A program made the translations under genes and the position numbers. 21,019 nucleotides of DNA, from contig CAKPYT010000010.1 in assembly GCA_934203075.1 (NCBI GenBank), positions 1-21,019 of the forward strand, written 5' to 3'. The notes beneath the pieces are model-generated. The model saw only the letters and a list, made by a program, of their open reading frames with translations, made no database searches and had not been told where the DNA came from. Positions 1 through 8,592 of this stretch are shown here, in pieces. How positions within the stretch are numbered: position 1 is the stretch's first letter; each line of letters opens with the position of its first letter. The stretch is from an uncultured Clostridia bacterium. Lineage in GTDB: Bacteria > Bacillota > Clostridia > Christensenellales > CAG-314.

Positions 1-11
1 ATTTCATTCAT

Positions 12-17
12 ATTATA
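12..17 (-). promoter_or_regulatory. Candidate leftward -10 element
   Basis: On the minus strand the hexamer TATAAT lies just downstream of the operon terminator and about 12 bases from the window edge. No good -35 hexamer is found at 16-18 bases and there is no TGn extension. It could drive a gene beyond the left edge. This is a weak call. Confidence 0.2.
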
Positions 18-119
18 TCGGTACGCAAATACAAAACTGATGATTCAGTATAAGCCGAAAAACGGGTTTTTGTCAATGAATCCTCCTCACTTTTTCGTAA
101 AACCTTCGATTTTTTTTGC

Positions 120-147
120 AAAAAGAAAAAAGCGGGCACCAGCCCGC
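120..147 (-). terminator. Rho-independent terminator of the virion operon
   Basis: On the minus strand a perfect 6-bp GC stem (GCGGGC, loop TGGT, GCCCGC) is followed by a run of T with one C. It lies about 200 bases after the last cassette gene and marks the end of the operon. Confidence 0.85.
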
Positions 148-348
148 CCGAAAAGAGTTTTTCTTTTTGTCTGTTTTGCTTTTTGCCCCTTTCTGCCAAA
201 ACCGTTCCCGCCCGAGGGCAAAGTGTCGGCTTTGTGTGCGCGGGAGCCTGCCCTGCTGCGAAGAAATTCTTTTTCCCGCAAAAACGAATCCGCGAAAACA
301 AACCGCATGCCCGTTTCGGGATCGCTCCCGAGGAGGCAAAGAAAAGCG

Positions 349-1293
349 TCAGCCGTTTCGTCTTTGCAGATAGCGATAAACCGCGTCGTACGCCCCGCCC
401 AAAGTTTCCTTCATCGAGTCGTCGTTCAGGAAGAGATCCAGCGCTTGCCGCGGAGTGAAACGAGCCAGATACGTTTGAACCGCTTCTGCTTTTTCTTCCT
501 CGACGCGGCGTTTCAGCCCTTCCTCGCCCAATTGCGCCAGCAAGGAAGAAACGCCGTTGATCCGATCCCACTCTTTATAGCGGGCGTTCAGCATTGCTTC
601 CTCTCTGCTTTTTTGATATTTCGCTTCCTTTTCGTCCACGGCGTTGTTGAACTTCAGCACCTCCGCCTCTTTGCTTTCTTCTTCCTTCCGAAGTTTTTGC
701 AGACGGTCCTCCACCTGCTGCGCATACTTCTCCTCCAGCAGATCTTCTTCCTTCCCGAAGCGGGTTTGCAGCGCCGCCTCTTCCTCCGCCAGACTGCGCA
801 ACGTAGCAAGCGTTTTTTCTTTTGCGGCCCGCAGCGTTTTCGCCGCTTGGGCTTCCTCCTCTTCGGAGGCCTGCTCCAGAATGCTGGAACGTGCCGTACC
901 CTTGCGGATTGCCGCATTTTTTAAGGTTTCTTTTGTTTTTTCCAACTGCTGCGGCAAGAGTTCCCTTACGGAAGCTTCGTCCTCCCGCGCTTTTTGCGCC
1001 GAGTCCTGCACCTTACGCACGGCAGACGCATTTTCCGTTTGAAGATCGTTCCTCGCCCGGTCGTACACGTTTTTCAACTGTTCGGCCGCTTGTTTCCGCA
1101 GTGTTTCTTCGCTCTGCTTTTCATACGTTCGTTTGCCGAGTCCCAACGTTTCCGGAAGTTTTAACCCCGGATCCTGAAATGCGGCAGAATATTTTGCGTC
1201 GATTCGTTTCAACGCTTTTTGCAAATCCGAATAGCCTTCCGGCTCGGCGGAATTCACCTTGCGGAATTCCTGTTCGGTAATTCTGATTCTCAT
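349..1293 (-). CDS. Long coiled-coil protein, last gene of the virion cassette
   Basis: A 314-residue protein, very rich in Glu, Lys, Arg, Ala and Gln. Residues of about 55-265 look like one continuous charged helix or coiled coil, with no signal peptide and no membrane segment. Short less-charged ends (about 1-50 and 270-314) may be folded caps; the C-terminal part contains FTPRQALDLFLNDD. It follows the distal tail candidate by 9 bases and starts 4 bases after a strong GGAGG site. I do not recognise a family. In short-tailed phages, long helical proteins in this place are often internal ejection proteins or tail needles; that role is inference from position and composition only. No lysozyme or hydrolase motif is seen. 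Confidence 0.8.
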   Translation of the reverse strand: MRIRITEQEFRKVNSAEPEGYSDLQKALKRIDAKYSAAFQDPGLKLPETLGLGKRTYEKQSEETLRKQAAEQLKNVYDRARNDLQTENASAVRKVQDSAQKAREDEASVRELLPQQLEKTKETLKNAAIRKGTARSSILEQASEEEEAQAAKTLRAAKEKTLATLRSLAEEEAALQTRFGKEEDLLEEKYAQQVEDRLQKLRKEEESKEAEVLKFNNAVDEKEAKYQKSREEAMLNARYKEWDRINGVSSLLAQLGEEGLKRRVEEEKAEAVQTYLARFTPRQALDLFLNDDSMKETLGGAYDAVYRYLQRRNG

Positions 1294-1302
1294 ACATCCT
1301 CC

Positions 1303-2376
1303 TTATTTTCCCAGCCAAACCCGCCCGGACTCCGCCAGGAGCCCGGCAGGCGTTTGTTTGGCAAGACTTTTTCGCACCGTTTGTTCTGCAGAAAAGGTTT
1401 CCAGATCGGCAGAAGTCACTTTCGTTGCGTTTTTCCCGTAAAGGAACTGCCACGCGCCGTTGACGAACGCAACGTCCTGCACGACAAAATCCACGGACCT
1501 TCTTTTTTGCAGGGCAAGCGTTTCGTCGTAGTTCCACAACACAAGCAGGCAGCCGCTTTGCGTTGCAAAGGCTGCCAGAATCCGGCTGCCGCCGCACGCG
1601 ACAACCGCACTTTTTGCGGAAACCGCCACACTCGCCGTTTGCTTTTGCCCGCTCGACACGTCCAGAACCGTTACTTCCGCCGAAGCCGCTTTTCCGCAGC
1701 AGATCACTTTCTTTTCGTTGGAAAAACTCGCCGTCGCAAGAAACGCCGCCTCGGACAGAACAAACGTCTGCAGCCCGCAAGTACATTGTGCCTGCCCTTG
1801 CTGCAAGGTAACGTATACGGGCAACTCCGTTTCTCCGCTCAGATAGCATTGCGTATGCATGTTGGGCGAACTTCCCTTCCGAAACAGAACTCCGTTTCGT
1901 TCCACGTAGTCTTCCACCGTCCCGCGTTCCGCCAGGTAATGCGGCTCCTTGCCTTCATAGTACCCGAAACGCGTCACGGCGCAGTGCCGGAAGGTCCCCC
2001 TACCGAAACAAAATAACGCTACGTTTTGCAGTTGCACGGTGGACGCCGTTTCGAACGATAGTTGTATTTTTATGGTTCTTTCCCCAAAGGGCAGCAACAC
2101 GCGCACCGTCTCGTCTATTTGTTTTTCGCAATGTTTTTGCAAAACGGAAACTCCGTCGCAAAGAAAATTCAGGGTTCCTTCCTCCGTCGCGCTCGCCCGA
2201 AACCGCAGCGTTACGTATGCCGTTGACGGAAGGTGCAGATCGGCAGAATACTCCTGTGCGTTTTCCGCCAGGCTGTTCGGAAACAGGATTGTGTCCCCGC
2301 TGACGATCCCTTCCAAAGCACAGAGGCGTTGGTTCAGGTTCTCCGTTTTGAGATATGCCAGTTTTCCGTATTCCAT
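1303..2376 (-). CDS. Beta-rich putative distal tail or receptor-binding protein
   Basis: A 357-residue protein with no clear family match. Residues 1-140 have the look of a jelly-roll or carbohydrate-binding fold (alternating hydrophobic strands, STAYVTLRFRASATEEGTLN). Residues 170-357 contain several repeated short strand units ending in turns such as CGGSRILAAF and VNGAWQFLYG, suggesting propeller blades. There is no signal peptide or membrane segment. It sits 10 bases after the nozzle gene with a GGAGG site 5 bases before the ATG. Its place after the nozzle in a short-tail cassette suggests a tail spike or tail-tip protein. That is inference; no catalytic residues for a depolymerase are evident. 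Confidence 0.75.
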   Translation of the reverse strand: MEYGKLAYLKTENLNQRLCALEGIVSGDTILFPNSLAENAQEYSADLHLPSTAYVTLRFRASATEEGTLNFLCDGVSVLQKHCEKQIDETVRVLLPFGERTIKIQLSFETASTVQLQNVALFCFGRGTFRHCAVTRFGYYEGKEPHYLAERGTVEDYVERNGVLFRKGSSPNMHTQCYLSGETELPVYVTLQQGQAQCTCGLQTFVLSEAAFLATASFSNEKKVICCGKAASAEVTVLDVSSGQKQTASVAVSAKSAVVACGGSRILAAFATQSGCLLVLWNYDETLALQKRRSVDFVVQDVAFVNGAWQFLYGKNATKVTSADLETFSAEQTVRKSLAKQTPAGLLAESGRVWLGK

Positions 2377-2386
2377 CCCGGCCTCC

Positions 2387-3835
2387 TCAGCAAACGCAAT
2401 AAGTCAGCGTCGGCCCGCACAGGTACGCTTTGTCGCTATCGCTGAAAAACGCAAAGCGAAAGATTTTGCCGACCAGGTTCAGCCGCAGCGATACGACGCC
2501 GGTTCCGCTCACGAAATAATCGTGCCGGGTATCGTCGCAAAAAACCCTTAACGTCACGTCGTAATCGGTACGGAAGGTCATCGTTTGCAGATGCTTGCGT
2601 TCGTTTGTGCCGAAATCCGTTTCGCTGCTGACCCATCCTTTCGGCATCGATTGCCGAAACGCCTTGCCGCTTGCCGTCAATCGGCCGAGTTTGGGCACGC
2701 TCCCCCGCAGAGACAGCAACAGAGAACCTTCTTCTCCGGACCGCAAGGCCAGCAGGCCGAGTACGTCCCACCCGCGCAGCAAATGCGCCTTGCCCGTTGC
2801 CACGTCGTATTGCAGCAGCGTGTTGTTTCGATAACTTTCCTTTTCACACAGAATTTTCCGATCGTCGTGATAGTTCAATCGCAGTGCCAAATAGTACTTT
2901 CCGTTATAAAACGCCGCCATGGCAGATACGTTATCCTCCTCCGCAAAGAGTCGATCCAGCCCGTGCAGAGCCTTTTTTGTCGTAAACCCGTCGAAAGAGT
3001 ATAAGCCGTCCTCCGCCAGAAACAAAATACGATCGCCGCAAACGGTAACCGTATCCGGATAGATTCTTCCGCTGGAAACATACAGCTGGCTGACCGAAAA
3101 CTGACTTTGTTCCGCATAGGCCGTCAGGCGCGAGATCCCGTGCGTACGGAATACAAACAAATATCCCGCAAAACTCACGACCTTCTGCAATGCGCCGCGC
3201 TCGTCGACCATCTCAAGATAGCCTGCCTCCGTGCCGGAAATCTGCCAGTTCGTCGGATCCAGATCGTCGCTGAACCACAACGCATTCGGCTGATCCTCCA
3301 CGGTGGCGAACAGTCTTTCGTAGTGAATACACATACTTTTTACGCGCGGAGCACCCGTGACGTGACGTACGCTTGTGCCGTTGTACACTACCATCGTGTC
3401 CTTGGACGAACTGAGAATCAGCACGTCCTCTCCGTTCAGCCGGTAGTTTAATACCTGCGGCTTTTCGGTAAAACGAATGCCCGGAAGCGCCCGTAGCGCA
3501 GAGGGGTTCGCCATGCTGATTTCGAAAAAAGCATTTTGCGGCGTCATCATGAGCAGACGCTCGTCCCCCTGTTTGCGATAGTGCCAGGCCCCTGCCGTAC
3601 CCGCTGCCGGCGTTGCGATTTTTATTTCCGTTCCGCCGACCCGCAAAAACGCCTCCGTCACACCGGCCCCTTCGCGCAGGGCACCGCTGGCATCCTCGAA
3701 ATTGTAGCATAACGTCGCATAGCGAAAGGGCAGCAGATGCTCGTCCGCATCGACGTTCATTCCGCCGCTGAAATCACTGACGGATAACCGCATCTTTCTT
3801 TCTGCCTTTGTGCACAGGCGTTTGCGGTAAATCAT
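2387..3835 (-). CDS. Tail nozzle / tail tubular protein B-like beta-propeller
   Basis: About 482 residues. The N-terminus has the typical phage opening LSVSDFSGGMN followed by a region for the adaptor contact. The middle has propeller strands with the hallmark run ALWFSDDLDPTNW, seen in tail nozzle proteins of P22 gp10 / T7 gp12 type podoviruses, then GDRILFLAEDGLYSFDG, another blade. The nozzle forms the short tail tube below the adaptor ring. Two starts compete. ATG at 3835 overlaps the stop of the adaptor gene as ATGA, the same coupling seen at 4410, and is chosen here. ATG at 3793 begins directly at MRLSVSDFSGG and fits family ends better but has a weak site (AAAGG at 10 bases). Confidence 0.85.
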   Translation of the reverse strand: MIYRKRLCTKAERKMRLSVSDFSGGMNVDADEHLLPFRYATLCYNFEDASGALREGAGVTEAFLRVGGTEIKIATPAAGTAGAWHYRKQGDERLLMMTPQNAFFEISMANPSALRALPGIRFTEKPQVLNYRLNGEDVLILSSSKDTMVVYNGTSVRHVTGAPRVKSMCIHYERLFATVEDQPNALWFSDDLDPTNWQISGTEAGYLEMVDERGALQKVVSFAGYLFVFRTHGISRLTAYAEQSQFSVSQLYVSSGRIYPDTVTVCGDRILFLAEDGLYSFDGFTTKKALHGLDRLFAEEDNVSAMAAFYNGKYYLALRLNYHDDRKILCEKESYRNNTLLQYDVATGKAHLLRGWDVLGLLALRSGEEGSLLLSLRGSVPKLGRLTASGKAFRQSMPKGWVSSETDFGTNERKHLQTMTFRTDYDVTLRVFCDDTRHDYFVSGTGVVSLRLNLVGKIFRFAFFSDSDKAYLCGPTLTYCVC

Positions 3836-4410
3836 GCCCACCGCCTTCGCGGAAGACGAATTTCCGCCTTTTTGCCGGCGCAGCACAACAGCGCGTCCTT
3901 ATAGCGCTGTTCCCAAACGGAGGCATCCTCGTACCGGCCGCTGATCAGGCAATACTCACATGCGGTGCCATAGGCAAATACGCGTTCGCTAACTTTGCCG
4001 GAACGATAGTCCAACTCGTCGTAGAATCCGACGTCCTGCGGCACGTAGGTATATTTTACCGTAACTTTTCCCGCCTGCGTCTGCAGATGCGACGGCCAGG
4101 AAGAAAAGGCAACCGACTCCCCTGCTTCGTTCGTGACGGACTTCACGTCCTGAAGTTCGCGCCGAAAATCGGCATACGGCAAGATACCGTCCTCCGTTTC
4201 GAACACTTGCTGCGTCTGCAAAGGCAGGTAATCGCACGCCACTTCTTTATACACCAAATTGGCGCAACGATTCAGCAACTGCAGATCTCTGTTGATTTTT
4301 AACTCTTCCTGCGCTTCGCTGCTTTTGCCGTCGATAAAGACGCCGAGATCCAGCAGCTCCGTCTTTTGCAAAAACACGCAGGCAAGCTCCGTAATATCTT
4401 TTAATTTCAT
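3832..4410 (-). CDS. Head-tail adaptor / connector protein (T7 gp11-like role)
   Basis: A 192-residue protein with a helical first half (LKDITELACVFLQKTELLDL) and a beta-rich centre (residues of about 95-140, ending KVTVKYTYVPQDVGFYDELD), then two helices and a basic tail RLPRRRWA. This layout matches adaptors that dock under the portal ring and carry the tail nozzle. The family assignment rests on this pattern and on its place directly before the nozzle gene. Its ATG overlaps the stop of the preceding small gene (ATGA), with GGAG 7 bases upstream, so the two are translationally coupled. No enzymatic motif is present. Confidence 0.75.
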   Translation of the reverse strand: MKLKDITELACVFLQKTELLDLGVFIDGKSSEAQEELKINRDLQLLNRCANLVYKEVACDYLPLQTQQVFETEDGILPYADFRRELQDVKSVTNEAGESVAFSSWPSHLQTQAGKVTVKYTYVPQDVGFYDELDYRSGKVSERVFAYGTACEYCLISGRYEDASVWEQRYKDALLCCAGKKAEIRLPRRRWA

Positions 4411-4733
4411 AGCCCTTCTCCGATTTTGTCTACCGCCTTTTGCACGCGGTCCCGCAAGATTCGCTCTTCCAACGCGGCGTTTTGCCGTTCCATTTCCTCA
4501 AATTCTTTATGCATTCGTTCCGCACGCGTCCTTCGGGCGTATTCCAGCGTACGGCAATCCAGTGCGTCGTACGGCACCGTAAAGGCATAACTATCCCGTC
4601 GGTTGTCGCAGTGCACTTCGTATTTGCCGCGGGCCAGGTTATAGTACAAAACATAATGCGCATCGATTTCTTTCAGGCGCGATGCCACGTCGAACAAATC
4701 CTGCGTAATGAACTGATATTGTAATCGATTCAT
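4407..4733 (-). CDS. Small protein of the capsid cassette, unknown function
   Basis: 108 residues. The first half looks folded (MNRLQYQFITQDLFDVASRL, then a short beta stretch YVLYYNLARGKYEVHCDN). The second half is a charged helix (residues of about 65-105) likely to form a coiled coil. No family is recognised with certainty. The start has no visible Shine-Dalgarno sequence; instead a very stable hairpin ends about 10 bases before the ATG, so translation may be low. It is coupled to the adaptor gene by an ATGA overlap. A role in head completion or head-tail joining is suggested only by position between capsid and adaptor. Confidence 0.7.
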   Translation of the reverse strand: MNRLQYQFITQDLFDVASRLKEIDAHYVLYYNLARGKYEVHCDNRRDSYAFTVPYDALDCRTLEYARRTRAERMHKEFEEMERQNAALEERILRDRVQKAVDKIGEGL

Positions 4734-4743
4734 AGTCGTAAAG

Positions 4744-4769
4744 TCGCAGCCGCATTTCTGCGGCTGCGA
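4744..4769 (-). promoter_or_regulatory. Stable intercistronic hairpin after the capsid gene
   Basis: A perfect 11-bp stem (TCGCAGCCGCA with its complement). In the minus-strand transcript the loop is GAAA, a GNRA tetraloop. No T-run follows, so it is not a standard terminator. It lies between the capsid stop (4787) and the next start (4733). It may protect the capsid mRNA 3' end or limit expression of the genes that follow. Confidence 0.7.
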
Positions 4770-4786
4770 AAACGATTCTCCTCTTT

Positions 4787-5950
4787 CTATTTTTCGGTGA
4801 TGCCCGTAATCTGCGCCTGCCCGATCGGTTTATCGCAGAGCAAATCCGCATATTTCACCAGCGTTGCGTTGTACACGGGTTTGTTGGCCTGTTGCTTGAT
4901 GATTCTGCCGTCTTCGCCTTCCAGCCATCTCCAATCGCACAGTTGATGCAGATGGAATTCCTCCGTGTTCAGCAGATACATGGTACCTGCCGGCGCAAAA
5001 CGATCGCTCACGACGGGGATTCCGTTGTACGAAATGGCTTTGTAGCCGCCCGCCAGGTTCATCACGTCGAAATTGGTGCGGTTGCTGCTGAGGTATTCCT
5101 GATAGGCGCGCTTCACGCCGGAGGAACACACGATAAAAACCGTCGTGCTGCCGGCAACCTCTTCCAGGGTGTCGATGGCTTTTTGAATCAGCACTTCGTT
5201 GATTTTTCCGTCGCTTGCCGTAAAAGAGTGCGGGCTCAGCCACAGATTGGACGAACGAGTCAGGCCGTACAGCGAGGCAGAGGAGGAAAAAATCGCCTTC
5301 AACCCCGTGATTTCGTTGTTATAACTGCCCTGTACCGTCATAAAATCATTTTCTGCAACGCCGGTGGGGGCGGATTGCAGCGTCACCTTTTTGTTCGCGC
5401 GGTCGATCGAAAGGATGCGCAGCCCTTTTGCCGTGGAAACGACGCTCGTTCCGGAAACGAAATCCACCACCATGCCCTCCATCAGGTTCTGAACGCTATC
5501 CACCGTTACGACGCTTTTCTCCACGGCGGAAACGGTTGCCAGTTTTCCGGACCCGTCGCCGAACAGCATTCTGCCAAAATTGAATTTGCTTGCTTTCAGC
5601 AGCCCTTCCATTTCCGCATTCAGCAGATTCACAAACGCACCCGCATTGTTCTCGCTGGCGCGCATGGCTTTATCCGTAATCTCAATCGTGCCGTACAGGT
5701 TCTTCAGCGTCAGGACGAACTGTGCGTAATTGTTCCCCGCAGGGGCCGGCAGTGTGCCGTCCTCCGTTCCGGCGCCAATCCCGCCGTTCATTCCGAAGGG
5801 GGCAAGTTTCCGGATTTCTTTTCCCCACACGTCCGAAGTGGTTTGGTCTATTTTTGCAAGCAACGGGTTCACGTTCGTGTTCAACTGATCGGACACGACC
5901 CCCAGATATAACGATTTTAATGCATTTTCTGCACTTTTCAGTGTTACCAT
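4787..5950 (-). CDS. Major capsid protein (HK97-type fold expected)
   Basis: 387 residues. The N-terminal third has the usual capsid pattern: SAENALKSLYLGVVSDQLN, a flexible loop with GGIGAGTEDGTLPAPAGNN, then the spine-helix-like segment. Residues of about 150-215 form a beta-rich insert (VVTVDSVQNLMEGMVVDFVSG), a common capsid insertion domain. The C-terminal part has IDTLEEVAGSTTVFIVCSSG and YNGIPVVSDRFAPAGTMYLLN, typical of the axial domain of HK97-fold capsids. It follows the scaffold gene by 20 bases, with AAAGGAG 6 bases before the ATG, the strongest site in the cassette as expected for the most abundant protein. No Cys or Lys cross-link motif can be assigned by eye. Confidence 0.88.
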   Translation of the reverse strand: MVTLKSAENALKSLYLGVVSDQLNTNVNPLLAKIDQTTSDVWGKEIRKLAPFGMNGGIGAGTEDGTLPAPAGNNYAQFVLTLKNLYGTIEITDKAMRASENNAGAFVNLLNAEMEGLLKASKFNFGRMLFGDGSGKLATVSAVEKSVVTVDSVQNLMEGMVVDFVSGTSVVSTAKGLRILSIDRANKKVTLQSAPTGVAENDFMTVQGSYNNEITGLKAIFSSSASLYGLTRSSNLWLSPHSFTASDGKINEVLIQKAIDTLEEVAGSTTVFIVCSSGVKRAYQEYLSSNRTNFDVMNLAGGYKAISYNGIPVVSDRFAPAGTMYLLNTEEFHLHQLCDWRWLEGEDGRIIKQQANKPVYNATLVKYADLLCDKPIGQAQITGITEK

Positions 5951-5970
5951 ATTTAACTCCTTTCCGTTTT

Positions 5971-6540
5971 TTATTTTTGAAAGTATTCTTTTGCGATTTG
6001 CGCCGCTTCCTCCATGGTTTTCGGGCGATGAGGCGGCGTCAACACTACGCTGCCCCCGCCCGCCATAGTGGGCGTCGCTGCCTGCGACAATTCTTTTTGA
6101 TAGTCCCGTATCATTTTTTCTTTAATCCGTTCGTTCCCGAACACATACGTTTTCAAAAAAGCATCGTCCTCTATCAGATCCGTCGGACTGCGATAAGCTT
6201 CCTGCAACACGCGCAGATAAGCCAACTCCAAAGCGTTGTCGTTGTTGGCAATATCGGGGTTGTCCACAAGGCGGGAAGCGATCTGCGCCGCAAAAGAAGA
6301 AGCTTGCGGGTTTTCCGAAAGAAAATTATCCACTTTGCTTTGCCAATCCTCCCGACGATAAACGGGCATCGGTTCCTGCGAATTATCGACTTGCTCGAAG
6401 CGTTTCAACTGCTGGCACTTTTTGGTAAACTCCTTCTCTAACGCCTGATAGGCGTTGACCAAATCCTCCTGCGTGCGAAATTTTCCGAGCGATCCGTTTT
6501 CGGCGGATTCGGCTTTCGTTTGTTGCGTTTCGTCTGACAT
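5971..6540 (-). CDS. Capsid scaffold / assembly protein
   Basis: 189 residues, acidic and largely helical. It opens with a Gln/Glu/Lys-rich disordered stretch, then LGKFRTQEDLVNAYQALEKEF, a motif common in phage scaffold proteins just before major capsid genes. A central helix pair follows, then a Gly/Pro-containing linker (TMAGGGSVVLTPPHRPKT) and a C-terminal amphipathic helix that would be the capsid-binding end. Such proteins line the inside of the procapsid and leave before DNA packaging. It starts one base after the portal stop codon (TAACATG). No protease motif is seen, so removal by exit rather than cleavage is likely; that is inference. Confidence 0.85.
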   Translation of the reverse strand: MSDETQQTKAESAENGSLGKFRTQEDLVNAYQALEKEFTKKCQQLKRFEQVDNSQEPMPVYRREDWQSKVDNFLSENPQASSFAAQIASRLVDNPDIANNDNALELAYLRVLQEAYRSPTDLIEDDAFLKTYVFGNERIKEKMIRDYQKELSQAATPTMAGGGSVVLTPPHRPKTMEEAAQIAKEYFQK

Positions 6541-6541
6541 G

Positions 6542-8374
6542 TTATTCTTTTCCTTTGCCTAACAAGGCCTGATGTTCCCGAACGTGCTGCAAAAGCACGT
6601 CCTGCACATTGTGTTTTGCGGCTTCGCCGCTGATAATGTATTTTACGTGCGTATCCACGTGAATTTCGTGATTGTCCACTTCCAGAATCTGCGGGAGGAA
6701 CTTTTCCGCACGGAGGTTTTCTTCCTCGGCGCGCTTCACGTGCAAATCGTAGGTGCTGTGCGCGCTCTCCCAATTGCCGAATCCCATCAACTCCAGAATT
6801 TTTACTTTGGAACTATCGCTGATTTTTCCTTCCTCATCCGTCAGAAGCCCGGCATTCAGCAACTGAAATACCATGGCACGTTTTTGCGCCGGCGAATCGC
6901 TCAGTTCGTTTTCCGTTTCGAATATCACGTCGTCACTGCTGATATCACTGGCCTGAAAATAGAAGAGTTCTACCGTGCCGTCCTCCCCCATGGTTTTTGC
7001 CAACCGCGGATAGGCGGCGTACTGCCGGAACAAGCGCAAGGAATAGCGCGCAACCGTTTTCAATGCGCTGCGGATTTCCTCCGCCGTAGCGGTCAGGCGC
7101 GTGTCGTCCTGATCGATCAGCAACTGAAGTGCCGTGCCGCTCGTCACGTTGGTGGGGGTGGCGGAGTTTCGCATCAGTTCGCTTACCCCACTGATGTTGG
7201 TAAATTCGTTTAACAGCCGATCCTCCTCGTAGGAAAAATCCGAAGGGACGGTTCCCGGGGACATCAGCCGCGGAGGCACGGAGCCCTGCCGGTATACCAG
7301 AACTTTTCCGGGCGAAAGCCCTTCCTCTTCCAGATTCTCCGTATCGACCGAGCCGTCTTCCACCGTCAATACACCCATGGAAATGCGGTTCAGAAACTCG
7401 TGCTTGCGGTTTTTGACGGCGTTATACGCCCGCTGCACGGGAATGATGCGATCCACAATGCTGACGCCCCAAAAGCAACCGGGCTGCGCCTGCGCCACCT
7501 GGCGCACAAAGGGAAACGCTTTGGTTCCGTCCTCTCCCAGCCGGAACGGAAGTTCCCCCACGTACAACAGTTTTTCGCCCGCAACAATCACCAGCCTTCC
7601 GTTGGGATACTCCTTGGAAGGTTTTTCGTACCGTTCAATTACGATTTCCTGATTGTGGCGGCTTTCGCCCACAACGCCCGGCACAAAGGAATTGTATCCC
7701 AGCCCGCCGATGCCGCCGGTTCCGGTAAGCGCAAACACTTTCACGTCCTTTCCCTCCACCGTTTGCCCCCATTTGCGATAGATTTCTTCCACCGGGTACG
7801 CCTTTGCGTGAATGAGGGAAGAGCACGTCTCCACGCCGTCCGTCGCGTTGGAATCCGGATAAATTTCAAAAGGAGGGCACACGCTGATGCCGACATCCCC
7901 TTCAAATACGTCCTTCCCTTCGTGCTTGCCGGCGTACGTTCCGCGCGTGCCGTCCCACACAACCTTATAAAAAGAAGTGCCGCACACTTCACTCCACAGC
8001 GTTGCCGCGGAAATCAGCGACGGCATATCCACCTTGTGCGAAAGCGATTGCAGCACTTTGCTGCCCGCCTTTGCGGATTGAATATCCTTTTCCTCGTTGG
8101 AGGTGGGGCGCACGCTCATTTTGGGGCGCACGCGGCTGAGTTTTGCCAGGCGTGTTTCCACTATCGGTGCGATGTGGTTGAAGACCTCCTTCTCCTGCCA
8201 GAAGAAAAACTTTTCCTCCTGTTCGATTTCTCCCCGGCCGGTGACGTTGCAATACTGATTGCCCATTAAAAAATTCAGATCCAACTGCCACGACAACTCG
8301 TACGGCTTGCGTTCCTGCTGGCGTCGCCGGAAATCCTCCTGCACGTCACGCACCAAATCTTCGTAATACTCCAT
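6542..8374 (-). CDS. Phage portal protein (podovirus type)
   Basis: 610 residues, in the size range of large portals of P22-like short-tailed phages. Early segments LDLNFLMGNQYCN and IAPIVETRLAKLSRVRPKMSVRP are typical of portal wing regions. The middle has QPGCFWGVSIVDRIIPVQRAYNAVKNRKHEFLNR, the conserved stretch around the clip and stem, and SGVSELMRNSATPTNVTSG, a common portal run before the stem helices. The protein forms the dodecameric ring through which DNA enters and leaves. It lies 2 bases after the Cys-rich gene, with AAGGAG 5 bases before the ATG. It appears intact. Confidence 0.9.
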   Translation of the reverse strand: MEYYEDLVRDVQEDFRRRQQERKPYELSWQLDLNFLMGNQYCNVTGRGEIEQEEKFFFWQEKEVFNHIAPIVETRLAKLSRVRPKMSVRPTSNEEKDIQSAKAGSKVLQSLSHKVDMPSLISAATLWSEVCGTSFYKVVWDGTRGTYAGKHEGKDVFEGDVGISVCPPFEIYPDSNATDGVETCSSLIHAKAYPVEEIYRKWGQTVEGKDVKVFALTGTGGIGGLGYNSFVPGVVGESRHNQEIVIERYEKPSKEYPNGRLVIVAGEKLLYVGELPFRLGEDGTKAFPFVRQVAQAQPGCFWGVSIVDRIIPVQRAYNAVKNRKHEFLNRISMGVLTVEDGSVDTENLEEEGLSPGKVLVYRQGSVPPRLMSPGTVPSDFSYEEDRLLNEFTNISGVSELMRNSATPTNVTSGTALQLLIDQDDTRLTATAEEIRSALKTVARYSLRLFRQYAAYPRLAKTMGEDGTVELFYFQASDISSDDVIFETENELSDSPAQKRAMVFQLLNAGLLTDEEGKISDSSKVKILELMGFGNWESAHSTYDLHVKRAEEENLRAEKFLPQILEVDNHEIHVDTHVKYIISGEAAKHNVQDVLLQHVREHQALLGKGKE

Positions 8375-8376
8375 CC

Positions 8377-8592
8377 CTACTCCTTCACGGTGGTTTTTGC
8401 GTCCAACGTCTTTTTAATTTTGTTTTGCGGGCTGCGCGGTACGGTATGCTCCGCAATTTCGCGATACAGTTCCTGCATGCATGCCTCGCAGAGGTTGCAA
8501 TAGCGCATCCTCCCTTTCACGGCAAAGCGATATTTTGCCGTATTGGTGCAGTTTTGCCTGTCACATAAAATATTCGTGTTACATTTTTCCAT
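8377..8592 (-). CDS. Cys-rich mini-protein, probable zinc ribbon
   Basis: 71 residues with C10-x4-C15 and C32-x2-C35-x2-C38 separated by a basic beta-hairpin-like segment (KYRFAVKGRMRYC), consistent with a small zinc-binding knuckle. The rest is a short helix (MQELYREIAEH) and a basic tail. It overlaps the end of the preceding gene by 14 bases and has GGAGG 6 bases before its ATG, so it is probably real and well translated. I do not recognise the family. DNA or terminase binding during packaging is a guess from context. Confidence 0.75.
   Translation of the reverse strand: MEKCNTNILCDRQNCTNTAKYRFAVKGRMRYCNLCEACMQELYREIAEHTVPRSPQNKIKKTLDAKTTVKE

Larger units (their letters stand above)
1..348. 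other. Intergenic stretch at the left edge
   Basis: No convincing gene lies here. It holds the terminator of the virion operon (120-147) and a weak leftward promoter candidate at 12-17. The stretch 150-348 is mixed pyrimidine-rich sequence with no recognised RNA or repeat. Open frames on both strands lack ribosome sites and have low-complexity, Arg/Phe-rich translations. Confidence 0.6.

Noticed and set aside
40..924. 294-codon plus-strand frame at the left edge
   Set aside because: Low-complexity Phe/Arg/Leu translation, runs across a terminator and opposite the coiled-coil gene; no ribosome site.
4744..4769. Hairpin after the capsid gene as a terminator
   Set aside because: No T-run follows on either strand, and genes needed for the virion lie downstream without another promoter, so full termination is unlikely.
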